This document shows, one piece after another, positions 47,897 through 60,782 of a stretch of DNA of 64,000 nucleotides (within the stretch, counting starts at the first letter, position 1; every line of letters starts with the position of its first letter). The position numbers and the translations under genes are program-made. Source of the stretch: Adiantum capillus-veneris (Eukaryota > Streptophyta > Polypodiopsida > Polypodiales > Pteridaceae); the NCBI GenBank assembly GCA_014529385.2, contig CM043968.1, positions 11,243,148 through 11,307,147 on the forward strand. Reading direction: 5' to 3'. The notes beneath the pieces were generated by a model. The model did no database searches, was not told where the DNA came from, and saw only the letters and a list, made by a program, of their open reading frames with translations.

Positions 47897-50602
47897 CCTC
47901 AAAAGTTTGGGCTAAGAGTAGATGAGTTATTTGATCAACTCCATGGGGCAAGATACTATACAAAGATAAATCTTTGTTCAGGATACCACTAGGTGCGTAT
48001 CCTTTTACAAGATATCTCCAAAACTGCCTTTAGAACACGGTTCGGGCATTTTGAATTTTTGGTTATGCCTTTTGGTCTAACCAATGCTCCAGTTACATTT
48101 ATGACACTCATGGATAGTGTCTTATGTCCCTATCTTGGAAAATTTGTTGTGGTTTTCCTTGATGACATTCTCATTTACAGTAAGACTGAAGATGAACACA
48201 TAGAACACTTATGATTAGTGTTTGAATAGCTATGAGCTCACGCACTGCATGCTAAGCAAAGCAAGTGCGATTTCTTTAAAATAGAGATACATTACCTCGG
48301 TCATGTGAACTTAATCTGGCATCAAGATGGACACTGACAAGGTCGCTGCCATTCTTTGATGGCCACATCCCAACACGGTTGAGGAGCTTCAAATACTTTT
48401 AGGCATGGCTGGATTTTATCGACAGTATATCCGTGATTATGTCAAAATCATTGTTCCTATGACGGATCAACTTAAAGCAAAAGGTAAGACCTTTTCTTGG
48501 GAAGAAGCCCAAAAACGCATTTTCGAACAGCTCAAGGTAGCTATAGCCATTGTTCCCATCCTAGCAATCGTCGACCCACTTAAGCCGTTTGTGGTAGAGA
48601 CTGATGCTAGTGATAAAGCCATTGGTGTGATACTTCTCTAGGAGGGAAGACCTATAGCCTTTGAAAGTAAAAAGTTAGATAGAGCTCAACAGAATTATTA
48701 TGTTTATGAGTGAGAGCTCTATGCCATAATTCACGCTTTACGGAAGTGGCGACACTATTTATATGGTGCCGAGTTTGAAGTAGTTTTTGACCATGAGAGT
48801 ATCAAATGGTAAATTCAAACAGACTTGAAGGGCCATAAAGCTAGATGGGCAAAAATCCTTCAAGATTATGATTGTAAGCTACGATATCACAAGGGGCGAT
48901 ATAATGTAGTAGCGGATGCACAAAGTCAGATGCCTCAGATTAATTTACTTGCTTTCACGGAACTAAAGAGTGAATTTTTGGAGTCATTACGTGGCAAGTG
49001 TGCACACGATCAATCATATGCTAAAGTGTGGAGTGCAATTTTAAAAAGGGATCCCTCACATGTCTTTGAACAGCCAGATCAACATGTCTCTACACGCGCA
49101 GATAAAAACTCCAACACACAGAGATCCACCCCTACTCAGGAAGATCTTAAGCGATGGAAGAATTTTTCCATTGATCATGGCTACTTACTCCACAAAGGTA
49201 GAGTATGTGTGTCAAAGGACTCAGACACTAGGCGCCAAATCTTATTTGAGTGTCACGATAGTCCAAGTGTTGGTCATCCAAGTATTCGTAAGACGTATGC
49301 CTTAGTTCAATGGCAATTTTATTGACCAGGCTTACATCATGGTGTTCAAGAGTACGTACTAAACTGCCAACAGTGCCAAGTTAATAAGGCAAACCGCTTC
49401 AAGGTAGGTGGCCTTTTACATCCTTTAGAGATTCCACAAGGTAAGTGGGAGAGTATCTCTATGGATTTTATAGTAGGACTACCTACTACAAATCGTGGCC
49501 ATGATGCCATTTGGGTAATTGTAGACCGTCTCACAAAGATGGGTCTATTCATTCCCATTAAAACTATGGTTAAGACACCGGAATTAGCATGGCTATTTGT
49601 AGAGCATATATATAAACTCTACGGTCTTCCAGCTAGTATCATTAGTGTTAGAGAGTAGTTCGATAATCACTTTTAGAGAGCTATGTTCCAAAAGTTGGAA
49701 ACTAAACTTAATCTAAGTACAATCAAAAGTTCGATAATCACTTCTAAAGAGCTGTGTTCCAAAAGTTGGAAACTAAACTTAATCTAAGTACGGCTGATCA
49801 TCCAGAAACGGATGATCAAATAGAAAGAGTTAATCAAGTGCTAGAGGATATGCTACGAGCATACGTTAGCAAGAAGAAAACCAATTGGGAAGACTACTTA
49901 CCTATATTGGAATTTGCTTATAGTAGTTCAAAACATGTGACTACAGGGTTTAGTCCATTTATGCTTCTGTATGGATTTCAACCTAGATCACCCATTACGG
50001 TGGGCTTGGCTAAGGAGAAGATACAGCAAGCGAAGGATTTTCTCCAAGACCATTTTGACATGCTTCGAGTTGCTCGACAAAATGTTAAGCAAGCTCAAGA
50101 TCGATATAAGAAGTACGCATATGAGCATTGTCGTCTTGCTACTGTCGAAGAAGGAGACAAGGTTTTCCTCAAAGTTTCGGAGCATTTAGAAAGTCTGAAG
50201 ACGGGAAGAGTTGCTAAACTTTCACCACGCTATTGTGGACCGTTTACCATTCTCAAACGTATAGGTCAAGTGGCCTATAAGTAAGCTCTTCCAGAGCACT
50301 CACGAGTCATCATGTTTTTCATGTTAGCCGTTTACAAAAATAGCTAGGACAAAATGATACTGTCATTGACACAGGTGTGTTGGTTGACCTTATCACACCG
50401 CCAAGCATTCCTCATGAGCCCGAAAAGATTTTGGATTCTCATGACCTTCGCACCAGATATCATGTTAAACGACAGGTGTTGGTAAAATGGTTAGATAGAC
50501 CTGAAGAAGGTTCTACATGGGAGAATGTCTCCGCACTTAAGAAACGTTTTCCTACGTTCGTTTTCGAGGACAAAAACAATTCTCCAAGGGGGGAGGGGGG
50601 TA
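47897..50602 (+). pseudogene. Chromovirus D: 5'-truncated Ty3/gypsy pol
   Basis: Plus-strand pol starting inside reverse transcriptase (DELFDQLHGARYYTKINL), followed by [20 protein letters not shown] and catalytic [11 protein letters not shown]. RNase H follows (VETDASDKAIGVILL; KLDRAQQNYYVYE), then the integrase zinc finger (CHDSPSVGH...CQQCQ), the core MDFIVGLPTTNRGHDAIW, and RVNQVLEDMLRAYV. A chromodomain ends it (PEKILDSHDLRTRYHVKRQV, LVKWLDRPEEGSTWE). It differs from A, B and C and represents another chromovirus lineage. Damage includes stops at about 48212, 48640, 48712 and 49322, a 71-bp tandem duplication at 49657-49791 that removes the second catalytic aspartate region, and a stop near 50282. 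Gag and protease are absent. Confidence 0.92.
49657..49791 (+). repeat. 71-bp tandem duplication in chromovirus D integrase
   Basis: Copies at 49657-49720 and 49728-49791 (agttcgataatcac ... aatctaagtac) differ at three or so positions and are separated by aatcaaa. They lie where the integrase core normally carries its second catalytic aspartate. Confidence 0.88.
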
Positions 50603-51114
50603 TGTAAAGACATGGGTCCTATAGACAAGGCCACCGACACAGCTGGACAATGTGTACGTTAGGGGGAGGCTATAAGATAGCACGTTGGGTGGATACTAGC
50701 ACACGCATTACCACCGCCCTTTCTGTCTCCCTAAGCCAACACAACACTAAGATTTCTTTTAGAAAGCAAAAAGGATAAGTTTGTAGGAATTGAAAAGCTA
50801 TTGACAATGCAAAGTGAAAAGACTTTCTACTTTGCATAGAATAGAATAGATAAGATTTAAAATGTAAAATTGAATGGTAAGTTTGTAAGAAATGAAAACC
50901 TTTTGACAATATAAAGTCAAAAGACTTTCTATCTACGTGAAATAGATGTCTCCGTGTACGCATAACAAAAAAAGAGGTTTTTTTAAAGGCCAATGTTGAT
51001 GTTTTCTATTTAGAGATTTATCCAAGTTTATTTTCCTTTAAAGAGATTGAGAAAAAGAAGAAATCTCGTTTATTCATGTATCGACTTGGGAGAGGGTTGT
51101 CTCACTTTGAGGAC
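50603..51114 (+). repeat. Possible 3' LTR of chromovirus D
   Basis: A purine tract (aaggggggagggggg, to 50602) is directly followed by TGTAAAGACATGGG, as expected for a polypurine tract and LTR start. A possible end is ...TTTGAGGACA near 51114, just before a GT/GA microsatellite. No second LTR copy exists in the window, so the right boundary is a guess. Confidence 0.4.
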
Positions 51115-51152
51115 ATGCAAATGAAGTGGTTCTTATCCACGTTATTGACCAC

Positions 51153-51155
<3 letters not shown>

Positions 51156-51224
<69 letters not shown>

Positions 51225-51265
51225 ACATAGCCTATGTGTGTGTACACTTGTGCGTGTATGTGTGT

Positions 51266-51301
<36 letters not shown>

Positions 51302-51342
51302 ACATAGCCTATGTGTGTGTACACTTGTGCGTGTATGTGTGT

Positions 51343-51380
<38 letters not shown>

Positions 51381-51494
51381 TTTTACTGTCAAGCACTTTG
51401 TCTTACAAGGGGCAATTTTGCCCTTCAAATTTCCACAATATTATGATTTTTTGGGCATTATAGCATATCTTTAAAAGGTAGCTAACATTTTTCA

Positions 51495-51540
<46 letters not shown>

Positions 51541-51666
51541 GAAGAAGAAGTACACAAATGAGTTTTGATTCTTAAACACAAGTGCTTACATATCTGCATA
51601 CTTTCTCAAGGAGGAGAGGAGGGTGGGAGTTTTAATATCATAGAAGCAATCACAATGACCACAAAG

Positions 51667-51721
<55 letters not shown>
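51156..51721. repeat. Compound microsatellite cluster with duplicated spacer
   Basis: (GT)n then (GA)n from about 51154 to 51221, followed by two near-identical units. Each begins gatcacatagcctatg, continues with gtgtacacttgtgcgtg and ends in a GA run, at about 51222-51299 and 51300-51379. Further (GA)n runs lie at 51497-51537 and 51673-51721. The unit appears to have duplicated as a block, including its flanking sequence. Confidence 0.85.
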
Positions 51722-51726
<5 letters not shown>

Positions 51727-54700
51727 AAAAGTCACTGTCCTTAAAGGTTAGATTGACCTATGGAACCAAATACAACATGTAGCATTCTTGAAGGCTATGG
51801 ATATAATGGTGACAATTGACAAAATGAATCCATGAAGTTTCTGTGAGAGAAAGAAATGTAGGCAATAGGCCGATGGGCTAAAATGTAAGAAAAGCAAGTT
51901 TGATGTGATCAAAAGTTGAGAACCTAAGTAGGGTAATGATGCTCATGCTCTTAAGTTTTTTAGGGGCATAATGTGTATATAGAAAGAAGCTCTCCTACAC
52001 TACCTCAATTTTCAGTCTTACATTTAAGGGAATAGGAGCTAAGCCAAATGGTTGGTGTGGTGTAGATTGTGCGTAATGGAATAGGCTCAAACATGTATAT
52101 GGTTGAACACAGTCTTCTCATGCAAAGAGGAACATGCTTTTGTGATTTTTGGAGAGAGGGAGACAGAGATCAATGACATGCATGATTTTAGGTCACAATC
52201 TCAATTTTGCACGGCGTTCGTCAATTTAGCTAATGGCCAAAATATTTGAAAAAAAAAACAATTGAGCAACCTTAATTTGCTTTTATTTATATCACATTTT
52301 AAGTTGAAAATGGCATGAAAACGTACATAAACAAATAGTGTGCACCTTTTTGTGATAAGCTACTTATGAATTGTTATGATTAGGTAACCTGTACACTATT
52401 ACCATGCTTATGCACAAAACATAGAAAAAGATGCAAGCAAGTGAGACATTTAGAGAGTAGCATAGATGGAAGGGTCAGTCATATTCTTGATATTAAAAGA
52501 GAGCCAACTAATCTCTTTGAAACTTGAAGCTCTGTTGGTACATTGGAAACCATGAGCCCTAATCTTTCACAACTCCACTCTTAGACATGAAAAGTTATAT
52601 GATAACACATTGGAGCAGTTATGGCCTTCATTTTTGAAAACTTGATGACTTACCCAATTTGTACTTTTTGACTTGGTGGCAAATAAGAAAGTGGAGCAGA
52701 TACATTGAATCCAATTGTGTTCCCATTGTTGAAACCATTTCTGAAACCACTCCATTTTCAAAGAATTTTCTATGATTACATTGGCGTCTCTTAGCTTTCA
52801 TCTCTTCATACCATGTTAGCTTATACGATCTGCATAATCAAGCATTACTAGACCAAGATAGGCCGAAAGGAATCTCTCTCTCTCTCTCTCTCTCATAAAA
52901 GTAGAGGACTCCTAAGTGAGCAAGGCCTAGCACCTCATGAAAAATCTTGTGAAAAATAATGTCTATGAGAAGCTCCCAAGCTTGGTATCAAAGAATAATT
53001 TTTGGTATCTTACATATATTAATGTCTGTTAGAATCAATAAAGAGATGTATCATGCATCATTTTTAGAAATGCAACAGACTATACATGTAGGAAGAGAGT
53101 ATTGATAGTGTTCCACTTGGAAGAGAAGATAGCCCTATGAGAATAGAGGTGACGTTTCTTTGGCCGTAGGAACGCATGAATCACATACTACTATATATTA
53201 AGCCACTTCAAAGGATACAAGAAATTGGCATGATGTTATGCATGGTTTGGCATAAGGTTTTAATATTGGGTCTATGGCACTATCGCCTAGATTGTTAAGG
53301 ATAAGAGGACAAAATTCCTTCTTGGAAGAAAGGGGAACACACACCCAAGATACCCTTTAACCTATCAAACACCTATAATGGTGCAAGAATTTAACTGCAA
53401 ACCTACCCTCCCTACCTACGCAGGCAACCACCTCAAGTAGGTGTAGTGAAGACTAACACTATAAAGCACAAATGATTATTTACCGAATAATAATCGCGAT
53501 TTCCACAAAAGACAATAATCACTTCCTAAAAAGTGTAGTACATGCAAGAAAGGGCTCTGCTGATGGCGCTCGCAGAGAGCTTTGACCCCGCACAGTGCTC
53601 ACGGTTGTCAGGGAGAGACACACCAGGGCTGGAGAGTGTCGATGACGAAGCGACCAAGGAGTCGAAGCATTGGCTGGGTTTCACATCAAAACCTTAGCTT
53701 CCTTGTGCAAGTAGCTCAGTTTGCTTTATCTTGCTTTACGGTCACCCTCACAAAGAAAGAAACGGAAGTAGCGCACCCCCTCTAACGCACAACCCTAACC
53801 TATATTCTCAGATCTCGTCATTGCTCTCTCTCTCTCTAGCTCTCTTTAACCTTTTATTTCCTAAACTCACCTTTCACGTATAATGGTGCAAGAATCCTCA
53901 TCTATAGTGGTGAAAGATCTTCATTAAACATCTCTTATACGACTTGTGTTAACGTGGTGAATGAAAGAAGCATAAAAGAATGATTGTTTTAAAGAACTTA
54001 AAACCATACTTTCTCGCGTTTTTTTTTTTTCAAAAAGTACTACTCGAGAGTTGTTGATATGATAGTAAAAAAGAAATGGATACAGTCTGTCTCTCAAATA
54101 GCTCCATGTTTATAAACAGCCATGGGCGATCGACAAAAATGTTGCACGCGAACAGAGGAGCCACCCCACCAAACACAAATATGATGCATCACCAACCACC
54201 AAAATGACATATACAACCGCTGTTGAGGGTGCCACCCATAACCAAAAAGAAATGAGCGCAAAGGGAGGGAGGCGTTACCTCCAACATCACCAAGCTTTAC
54301 TGTCACTGAGCTTGAGCCTTCTTGCCACCAAGGATCAAGTCCCCCCAAGAAGACGCCAACGAGAAGGTCCAAGAAACAGAAAAGAGACAATCCAACAGGC
54401 CATGCCTGACAGACCTGCGTCGAGTCTCAAAACCTACCAAGGATCACAATCACAAGCGAGGAGCCGAGCACCTTCAAAAAGCATCTCGATGCTACCTCGA
54501 TGAAACCCAGGCCTATCACATTCAAATTCCACTGCACCGAGCAGACCAGCACCACTTGGCACGTCGATTTGCCCCTCACAACAGGGGTCGGGCAACTCCG
54601 GATCATCAAAAAATAAGGGAAGGGTAGGGTGGGGTGGGAAAGGCAAGGTTTCAGGAGCCTCCTCTCGAGGTAACCCCAACCTCTTGGGCCAATTCCCTTT

Positions 54701-54888
54701 CTCTCGGACACCCACAACTCTGACAATGCCCAAGCCACCCTGCTACAGGCCGCCACATACAAGCCTCGCAGAGGTTGCAGCCGAGCCCCGTTGAGCTCCT
54801 TGTGGAGACATTTCGGAGTCTAATGGTTAAATGACTAATGAAACATTGTATCTATATCTATACTAAGGATAAAGGGGAAGGAATTCCT

Positions 54889-54912
54889 CCCCCCCCCCCC
54901 CCCCCCCCCCCC
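54889..54912. repeat. (C)24 homopolymer
   Basis: Uninterrupted C run of 24 nt. Only three such long C or G runs occur in the window (also 38428-38457 and 62499-62517). It could form quadruplex-like structure or be a sequencing artefact. Confidence 0.85.
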
Positions 54913-55457
54913 AAATCATTCAATTTTGCCTCTGCTAATTTGCAAGCTTCTTCTTCATGATGAATGTCTTGTAAAAAAGGGTATCTTTGTCCCACAAATG
55001 GATCGACCAGTTTAAAGATACCCCCCTCCCCCAAAACCCACCCACTCTCTGTGTGTTCCTATGACCTCAAAAAGTTTTTTCCTCCATGTGTGTGTGTCTC
55101 AAACAATATGCCAGCTAGAAGGAGGTATAATGAATGAATGATTGATGAATCAAGATAAGGACTTCAAGGAATTTCTCTCTCTCTCTCTCTCTCTCTCTCG
55201 ATTCACTAAGGGCTATCATATAGAATCATGTGTAACGGAGGGAGGGCTATACAAAAGGAGGCAAGTGCAATTTTCAAAGCATGGTCCCGCATATAGGGAT
55301 AATTAGACGCATCTTCTAGATATGCCCTTATTATTATTGGGGAACCCCTTGCACTACTAGTCGTAAACTCAAGACTTAGATAGATAATTGAGATGTCTTG
55401 AGATTGTTGCTTTACGATGTCAAAAGTTCTCTTCTTCCTCCTCTTCTTCTTCTCCTT

Positions 55458-55496
<39 letters not shown>

Positions 55497-55634
55497 TCCA
55501 CATTCCAAGAAATACAAATGACTGAGGTGCCCATTTGAGATGCATAATCCTCTACTAGGAACCTTCAAAATCAAAGTAATCCTTTTCAGCCTGCTCTAGA
55601 AAAATAAAGATGACATAAGTAAAGTTTAGACTCA

Positions 55635-55749
<115 letters not shown>

Positions 55750-56481
55750 TGCATGCACACGTGCACTGTGATTTGCATGGACATGAACAATTTCAACAAA
55801 GATTTTTGTGATCGAGGTTCTTGTTTTCTATCTTATCTCTGCAACTCCCTATTTGGTGTATCTGGCTTATGCACCAGTTGCTCATCTATTGGACTCCCGA
55901 TGTGTAAGCAACTTGAGGTGTCTATACGTGTTCACTATGTCTAATACAATGAAGGTGGCCATAGTTCCTTATATCCAAATGAATGCCCATCCGTTGTTGG
56001 TCTACAAACATTTTAGTTGGCCTGGTAGAGTCTCCTATCCAACCACAAGAAAATTAAAAGAAAACCCCATCTAAACGTCGTAAACCCTTTGTGATCCCTA
56101 AGAATGAAATCCAAGAGCCTTCCTATGAAAATGGATCCACATGCTCTAAGTAAACCTTTCTAGATCGCGTGTAAACCCCACTTAATGAGGGAACCCCCAA
56201 GGTGTAGTATTCATGAAAACCTTCACAGGCTCTTCTACACACCTAGGAGTGTGATAGGGGGTACCAATAGGAGACATAAGTCAAGGAGAACCAAAAAGAG
56301 CCTTTGAAGGTTTTCATGAAAACCTTAAAAGGCTCTTTACCTTGATTGTCTAAAATCGTTTTTTAGAATGTTACAAGGAGACCTACACCACTTGGTAGCA
56401 CGTCATTGGAGCGAGATAATTAAAAATAGAGACAACGAAAAATTTGCATGACCTACAAAAAAAGCTATAGTCGTGGACAAT

Positions 56482-56524
<43 letters not shown>

Positions 56525-56789
56525 AACATTCCATCACATCTTGTTGAGCTAAGTTGAGAAGCGGCACAGTGCTCTTGCTACAACTTGCACATAGCGAGGC
56601 CATCACAACCCAATGTACTTGAGCAGCTTCACCATCAACAACTATGAAGCCTCACTTCAGCACCCCTCGCAGGGTTAATCTTCTCCCAGTTGATCTTCTC
56701 ACTAATAGTTCAAAAGGGTATAGTTTTTTATGAAAGGACTAGCATGACCATTTCAAAAAAAGTAAACATGAACAACACCGGATGGTTCA

Positions 56790-58870
56790 CTTCACAGAAA
56801 GGGTCTCTCTCCAGATGCAATCACATACGCGTGCATATTGAACACATGTGGATGTACGCAAGATGTCGATATGGGCTTAAAAATTCACTATGACATTGTT
56901 AGGCAGGGGCTATTGCAAAAATTATCGTGCTTGGCAATGCCTTGGTCGATATGTATGCCAAATGTGGTGCTCATGTGCGGGATGTCGTCTTTTGGAATGC
57001 ACTGATTGCAAGATATGCCCGACAAGGGCCGAGCCAAGAAGCTCTGGGTTGTTTTCAGTAGGTGTGAAGCAAGGGCCTTTCTCCAGAGCTATCACCTATG
57101 TGTGCATCTTGAAGGCATGTGGATCTACGCAAGATTCTCTTGAAAAGAGATGTCTTGCTTGGCGCTGCCTTGGTTGATATGTATGCCAAATGTGGTGCAC
57201 TTCAAAAAGCACAAAAAGTGCTTGAGGAGCTTACTATTCGGAATGGCGTTCACTGATTGCGGGATACGCACAACAAGAGCAGAGATAGAAAGCCCTAGGC
57301 TGTTTTCAGCGGATCAAAGTGAGAGCCTCTGTCTAGATGCAATCATCTATGCGTGCATCTTGAAGACATGTGGCTCTACGCAAGATGCTGATATGGGCTT
57401 AAAAATTCACTCTGATATTGTTATCCAAGGGTTGTTGCAAAAAATTGTCGTGCCTGGCAATGCCTTGGTCGATATGTCTGCTAAATGTGGTGCACTTCAG
57501 AAAACACAAAACACCTCAGCTTCCTGTCTTGAATGTCGTCTCTTGGAGTGCATTGATTGCGGGATACATGTAACAAAAGCAGGGCCAGAAAGCTCTCAGC
57601 TATTTTAACCGGATGCAAAGTGAGGGCCTCTCTCCATATGAAATCACATACGCATGCATCTTGAAGGCATGTGGTTGTACACAAGATGCCAATATGGGCT
57701 AAAAATTTCACTCCGATATTGTTAATCAAGGGCTATTGCAAAATTTTTCGTGCTTGGCAATGTTTTGGTCAATAAGTATGCCAAATCTGGTGCTCATGTG
57801 CGGGATGATGTCTCTTGGAACGCACTGACTACAGGATATGTCCGACAAGGGCCGAGCCAGGAAGTGAGGGCCTTTCTCCAGCTATCACCTACGCATGCAT
57901 CTTGCAAGCATGTGGCTTTACGCAAGATGCTCTTGAAAAGAGATGTCGTGCTTGGCACTGCCTAGGTCGATATGTATGCAAAATGTGGTGCACGTCAGCA
58001 AGCACAAAAACTGCTTTTGAGGAGCTTACTATTCAAAACGACGTCAATTGATTGTGTGATACACACAACAAGATCACGGACATAAAGCTCTAGGCTGTTT
58101 TCAGTAGATGCAAAGTGAGGACCTCTGTCCATATGAAATCACCTATGCATGCATCTTGAAGGCATGTAGCTCTACACAAGATGCTGAAATGAGCTTAAAA
58201 ATTCACTCTAATATTGTTAGTCAAAGGCTCTTGCAAAAAAATTATTGTGCTTGGAAATGCCTTGGTCAATATGTATGCCAAATGTGGTGCGCTTCAAAAA
58301 GCACAAAAAGTGTTTGAGGAGCTTACTGTCCCAAATGCCATCTCTAGGAGTGCATTGATTACGGGATACGCGCAACAAGATCAGGGCCAGAAAGCTCTTG
58401 AATGTTTTCAGTGGATTCAATCACATATACGTGCACCTTGAAGGCACGTGGCTCTACGCAAGATACTAATATGGGCATAAAAATTCATCCTGATATTGTT
58501 AGTCAAAGGCGATTGAAAAAGGATGTCCAGCTTAGCAATGCCTTAATTGACATGTTTGCTAAATGTGGTGCACTTCAGAGGGCACAAAAAGTGCGTAAGG
58601 AGCTTCTTGTTCAGAGTGTGGAAGAAAGATGTCGTGTTTGGAGTTGCCTTGGTCGATATGTATGGCAATTACAAAAAGTGCTTGAGGAGCTCCCTACCCG
58701 AAACATTGTCACTTACAAAATGCACTCATTGCGGGATATACACAACAGGAGCAGGGCCAGAGAGTTGTAGGTTGTTTTCAACGGATACAAAGCGAGTGTA
58801 TCTCTCCAAATTCAGTAACCTATACTTTCTTCTTGAAGGCTATGCTCACATTGCGCAAGACACTGGCGTT
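56790..58870 (+). pseudogene. Decayed PPR repeat array (PLS type), first cluster
   Basis: Remains of a pentatricopeptide-repeat gene; such proteins bind organellar RNA. Repeated blocks about 300 bp apart (near 56920, 57170, 57460, 57750, 57960, 58250, 58530) each encode variants of GNALVDMYAKCGALQKAQKV, then FEEL, NALIxGYAQQ, QKALxCFQ and ITYACILKACGSTQDA. The roughly 100-residue period fits P-L-S triplets of plant PLS-class proteins. The cleanest stretch is 58214-58441. Frame changes and stops occur in almost every repeat, so no protein could be made. No E, DYW or targeting segment is visible. Confidence 0.88.
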
Positions 58871-60287
58871 CGTGATGAGATTCTTAGCCTAACATTCGTT
58901 TCTTTTGGTCCTAAGCACGACACAATAGGCAGAGAGTACTCACCAAGAGAATAAAATTAGCAGGAGGATAAACATAGCTCTCTTAGGTGACCACTAAAGA
59001 GAACGAGTTCACATGAGAGATGGGAAGATAAATAGATGATAGTAACAAGGGTCTTGGATACGAGAGATTACCCCAATTATTATGCTGACGAATTTGGAGT
59101 CGAGTAATAAATCTAAGGTGCTAAAGACGAGCTTGATATTGAGTTCAATCAGGATGAACCAACTCTTCTTAAGAGGGCAAACAAGGAATTCCATTGATAT
59201 GTCACTTGTGGAAATCGTAAGAAATCCAGATGGTTCACTTCCGAGAGCTCCAATGACACAATCAGCTTTACCCAAAGAGTAGAGAATTGCAAAAGCCCAT
59301 CCTAAAGGATCTAAATCTTCATTGGAATGATCCCATGCAAGAAACAGGAGAGGACATCTCACTCAAAAACTGTGGTCTAGGATTCTCTGAAGCTTTATCC
59401 AAAGATAAGAGAGAGTTGCAAAAGCATGTTTGATTCCATCCCAAAGGATCTAATCTTCCTTGGAAATATCCTATACAAATAGGAGAGGAACATCTCGCTC
59501 AAGAAATGTGGTCTAGGATTGTTTGCGTATGACATAGCAGGTTGAAAGAAAGTTTCATTTGGTAAGGCGCCCACATTTGATACATCTTAGTTTGTGCTTT
59601 TGATGGGTATATCATCAACTCATATACTAGTGGCTTGGTGGTGGAACAATGAAAGGAACATATGGCAATCGATTCACATCATATTTATTGAAAAGATCGT
59701 AGACAAATATGACAAGGATTGAAGTACTTCTGTGATGTTCAACGAAGGTACACTTCGAGAGCATTTAGAAGATCACAAACCCACATAAATCAATGATAAT
59801 GAGTTATTCCTTGTGCAACTGCAAAGATTTTGAAATAAAAAAGTCACTCAAACACTGGAGGAGAAGCATAAGTCCCCCTTCAATACTTGAGGGGATAAAA
59901 GTGACGAAAGAAAGACATATTCTGAACGATATTATTATAAATGTGAAAAAAGGTTCCATCTCCACACCATAGTTATGTATGGATATTCTTTTTTTAAGCA
60001 AAATGCATCTCCTTCCATCTTCAAAATTTACTATTTGCAAATGTTCATGTGTTATTTTTTCTTAGGAGGTTGTGGAGCTTTTGGTAAAAGCTTAAAGAGA
60101 TGCTTCAAAACCTTCACAATCTACTTAACATAATATGACGGAGGGGAGTGCCCTTTACACGTGGCGACATGCGAGTGAGTCAAGACAGTGTCCGACCTGT
60201 GAGCCGAAGGCTACGAACAAAGAAGGGGGGGAAAAATGCCACGTGCATTAACAACATCCAGCCGTATTGACCAGCAGCTCCTTGACT
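58871..60287. other. No secure gene; one old tandem duplication
   Basis: A frame of 117 codons (59009-59362, minus) has no recognised motif. Two imperfect copies of a unit of about 130 bp lie at 59265-59390 and 59391-59520. Both contain agctttaycc, a GATCC-rich middle and gtctaggatt. The rest is AT-rich. Confidence 0.4.
59265..59520. repeat. Imperfect tandem duplication of about 130 bp
   Basis: Unit 1 at 59265-59390 and unit 2 at 59391-59520 share agagarttgcaaaagc, cccaaaggatctaa-like sequence and tgtggtctaggatt, with many differences and small indels, so the duplication is old. Confidence 0.7.
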
Positions 60288-60540
60288 ATGGCGAGCAGGT
60301 AATGACTCTCTCAGGTGACGAATACAACTGCCCTCCATCTCTTGCAAGCAGGTAATGACTCTCTCTCTCTCTCTCTCTCTCTCTCCCCCCGCTCATGACT
60401 ACATTTTGATACAGGAAGATGCACATTATATACACAGATGTGTTGCCTCTCTTGCAAACAGGTAACGACTCTCTCTCTCATCTCGCTCCTGCTTATTTTT
60501 GTTACAGGAAGATGCACACTCTATATACACAAACTAGCTC
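60288..60540 (+). repeat. Tandem units flanked by splice-like sites
   Basis: Three partial copies of (c)aggtaaygactctctc occur at about 60293, 60347 and 60460. Two are followed by a pyrimidine tract and acaggaagatgcacaytatatacaca-like sequence (about 60412 and 60505). Each unit looks like a short intron: gcag|gtaatg ... atacag|gaag. (CT)n runs sit inside. Confidence 0.55.
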
Positions 60541-60744
60541 ACACCATTCTCTGTGTGGCTCTGTATCATAGTGCTAGCCACTGCTCACTACTTGCAGATA
60601 TCCTTATTGTTGGCCTATGTCTACATACGCAGAGGTACAAGTATTTAGAAGTTATCCTTTATCTATCTCTTTCTTTCGCACGCATCACAAGCATATTGTG
60701 TCTATCATGAATTCGATGCACGGAGCTTGATTGTCTACAGGGAG

Positions 60745-60780
<36 letters not shown>
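60745..60780. repeat. (CT)n microsatellite
   Basis: CT run of about 36 nt. The next bases open the long frame described at 60781. Confidence 0.95.

Positions 60781-60782
<2 letters not shown>

Noticed and set aside
51156-51379. Regularly spaced repeats considered as a CRISPR-like array
   Set aside because: Units are microsatellite with duplicated spacers, not unique spacers; a plant nuclear context is also incompatible.
53582-53785. 67-codon frame in a locally GC-rich patch
   Set aside because: No motif, no neighbours and no splice context to support a gene.
59009-59362. 117-codon minus-strand frame
   Set aside because: No recognised motif, and it overlaps part of an old tandem duplication; length alone is not enough.
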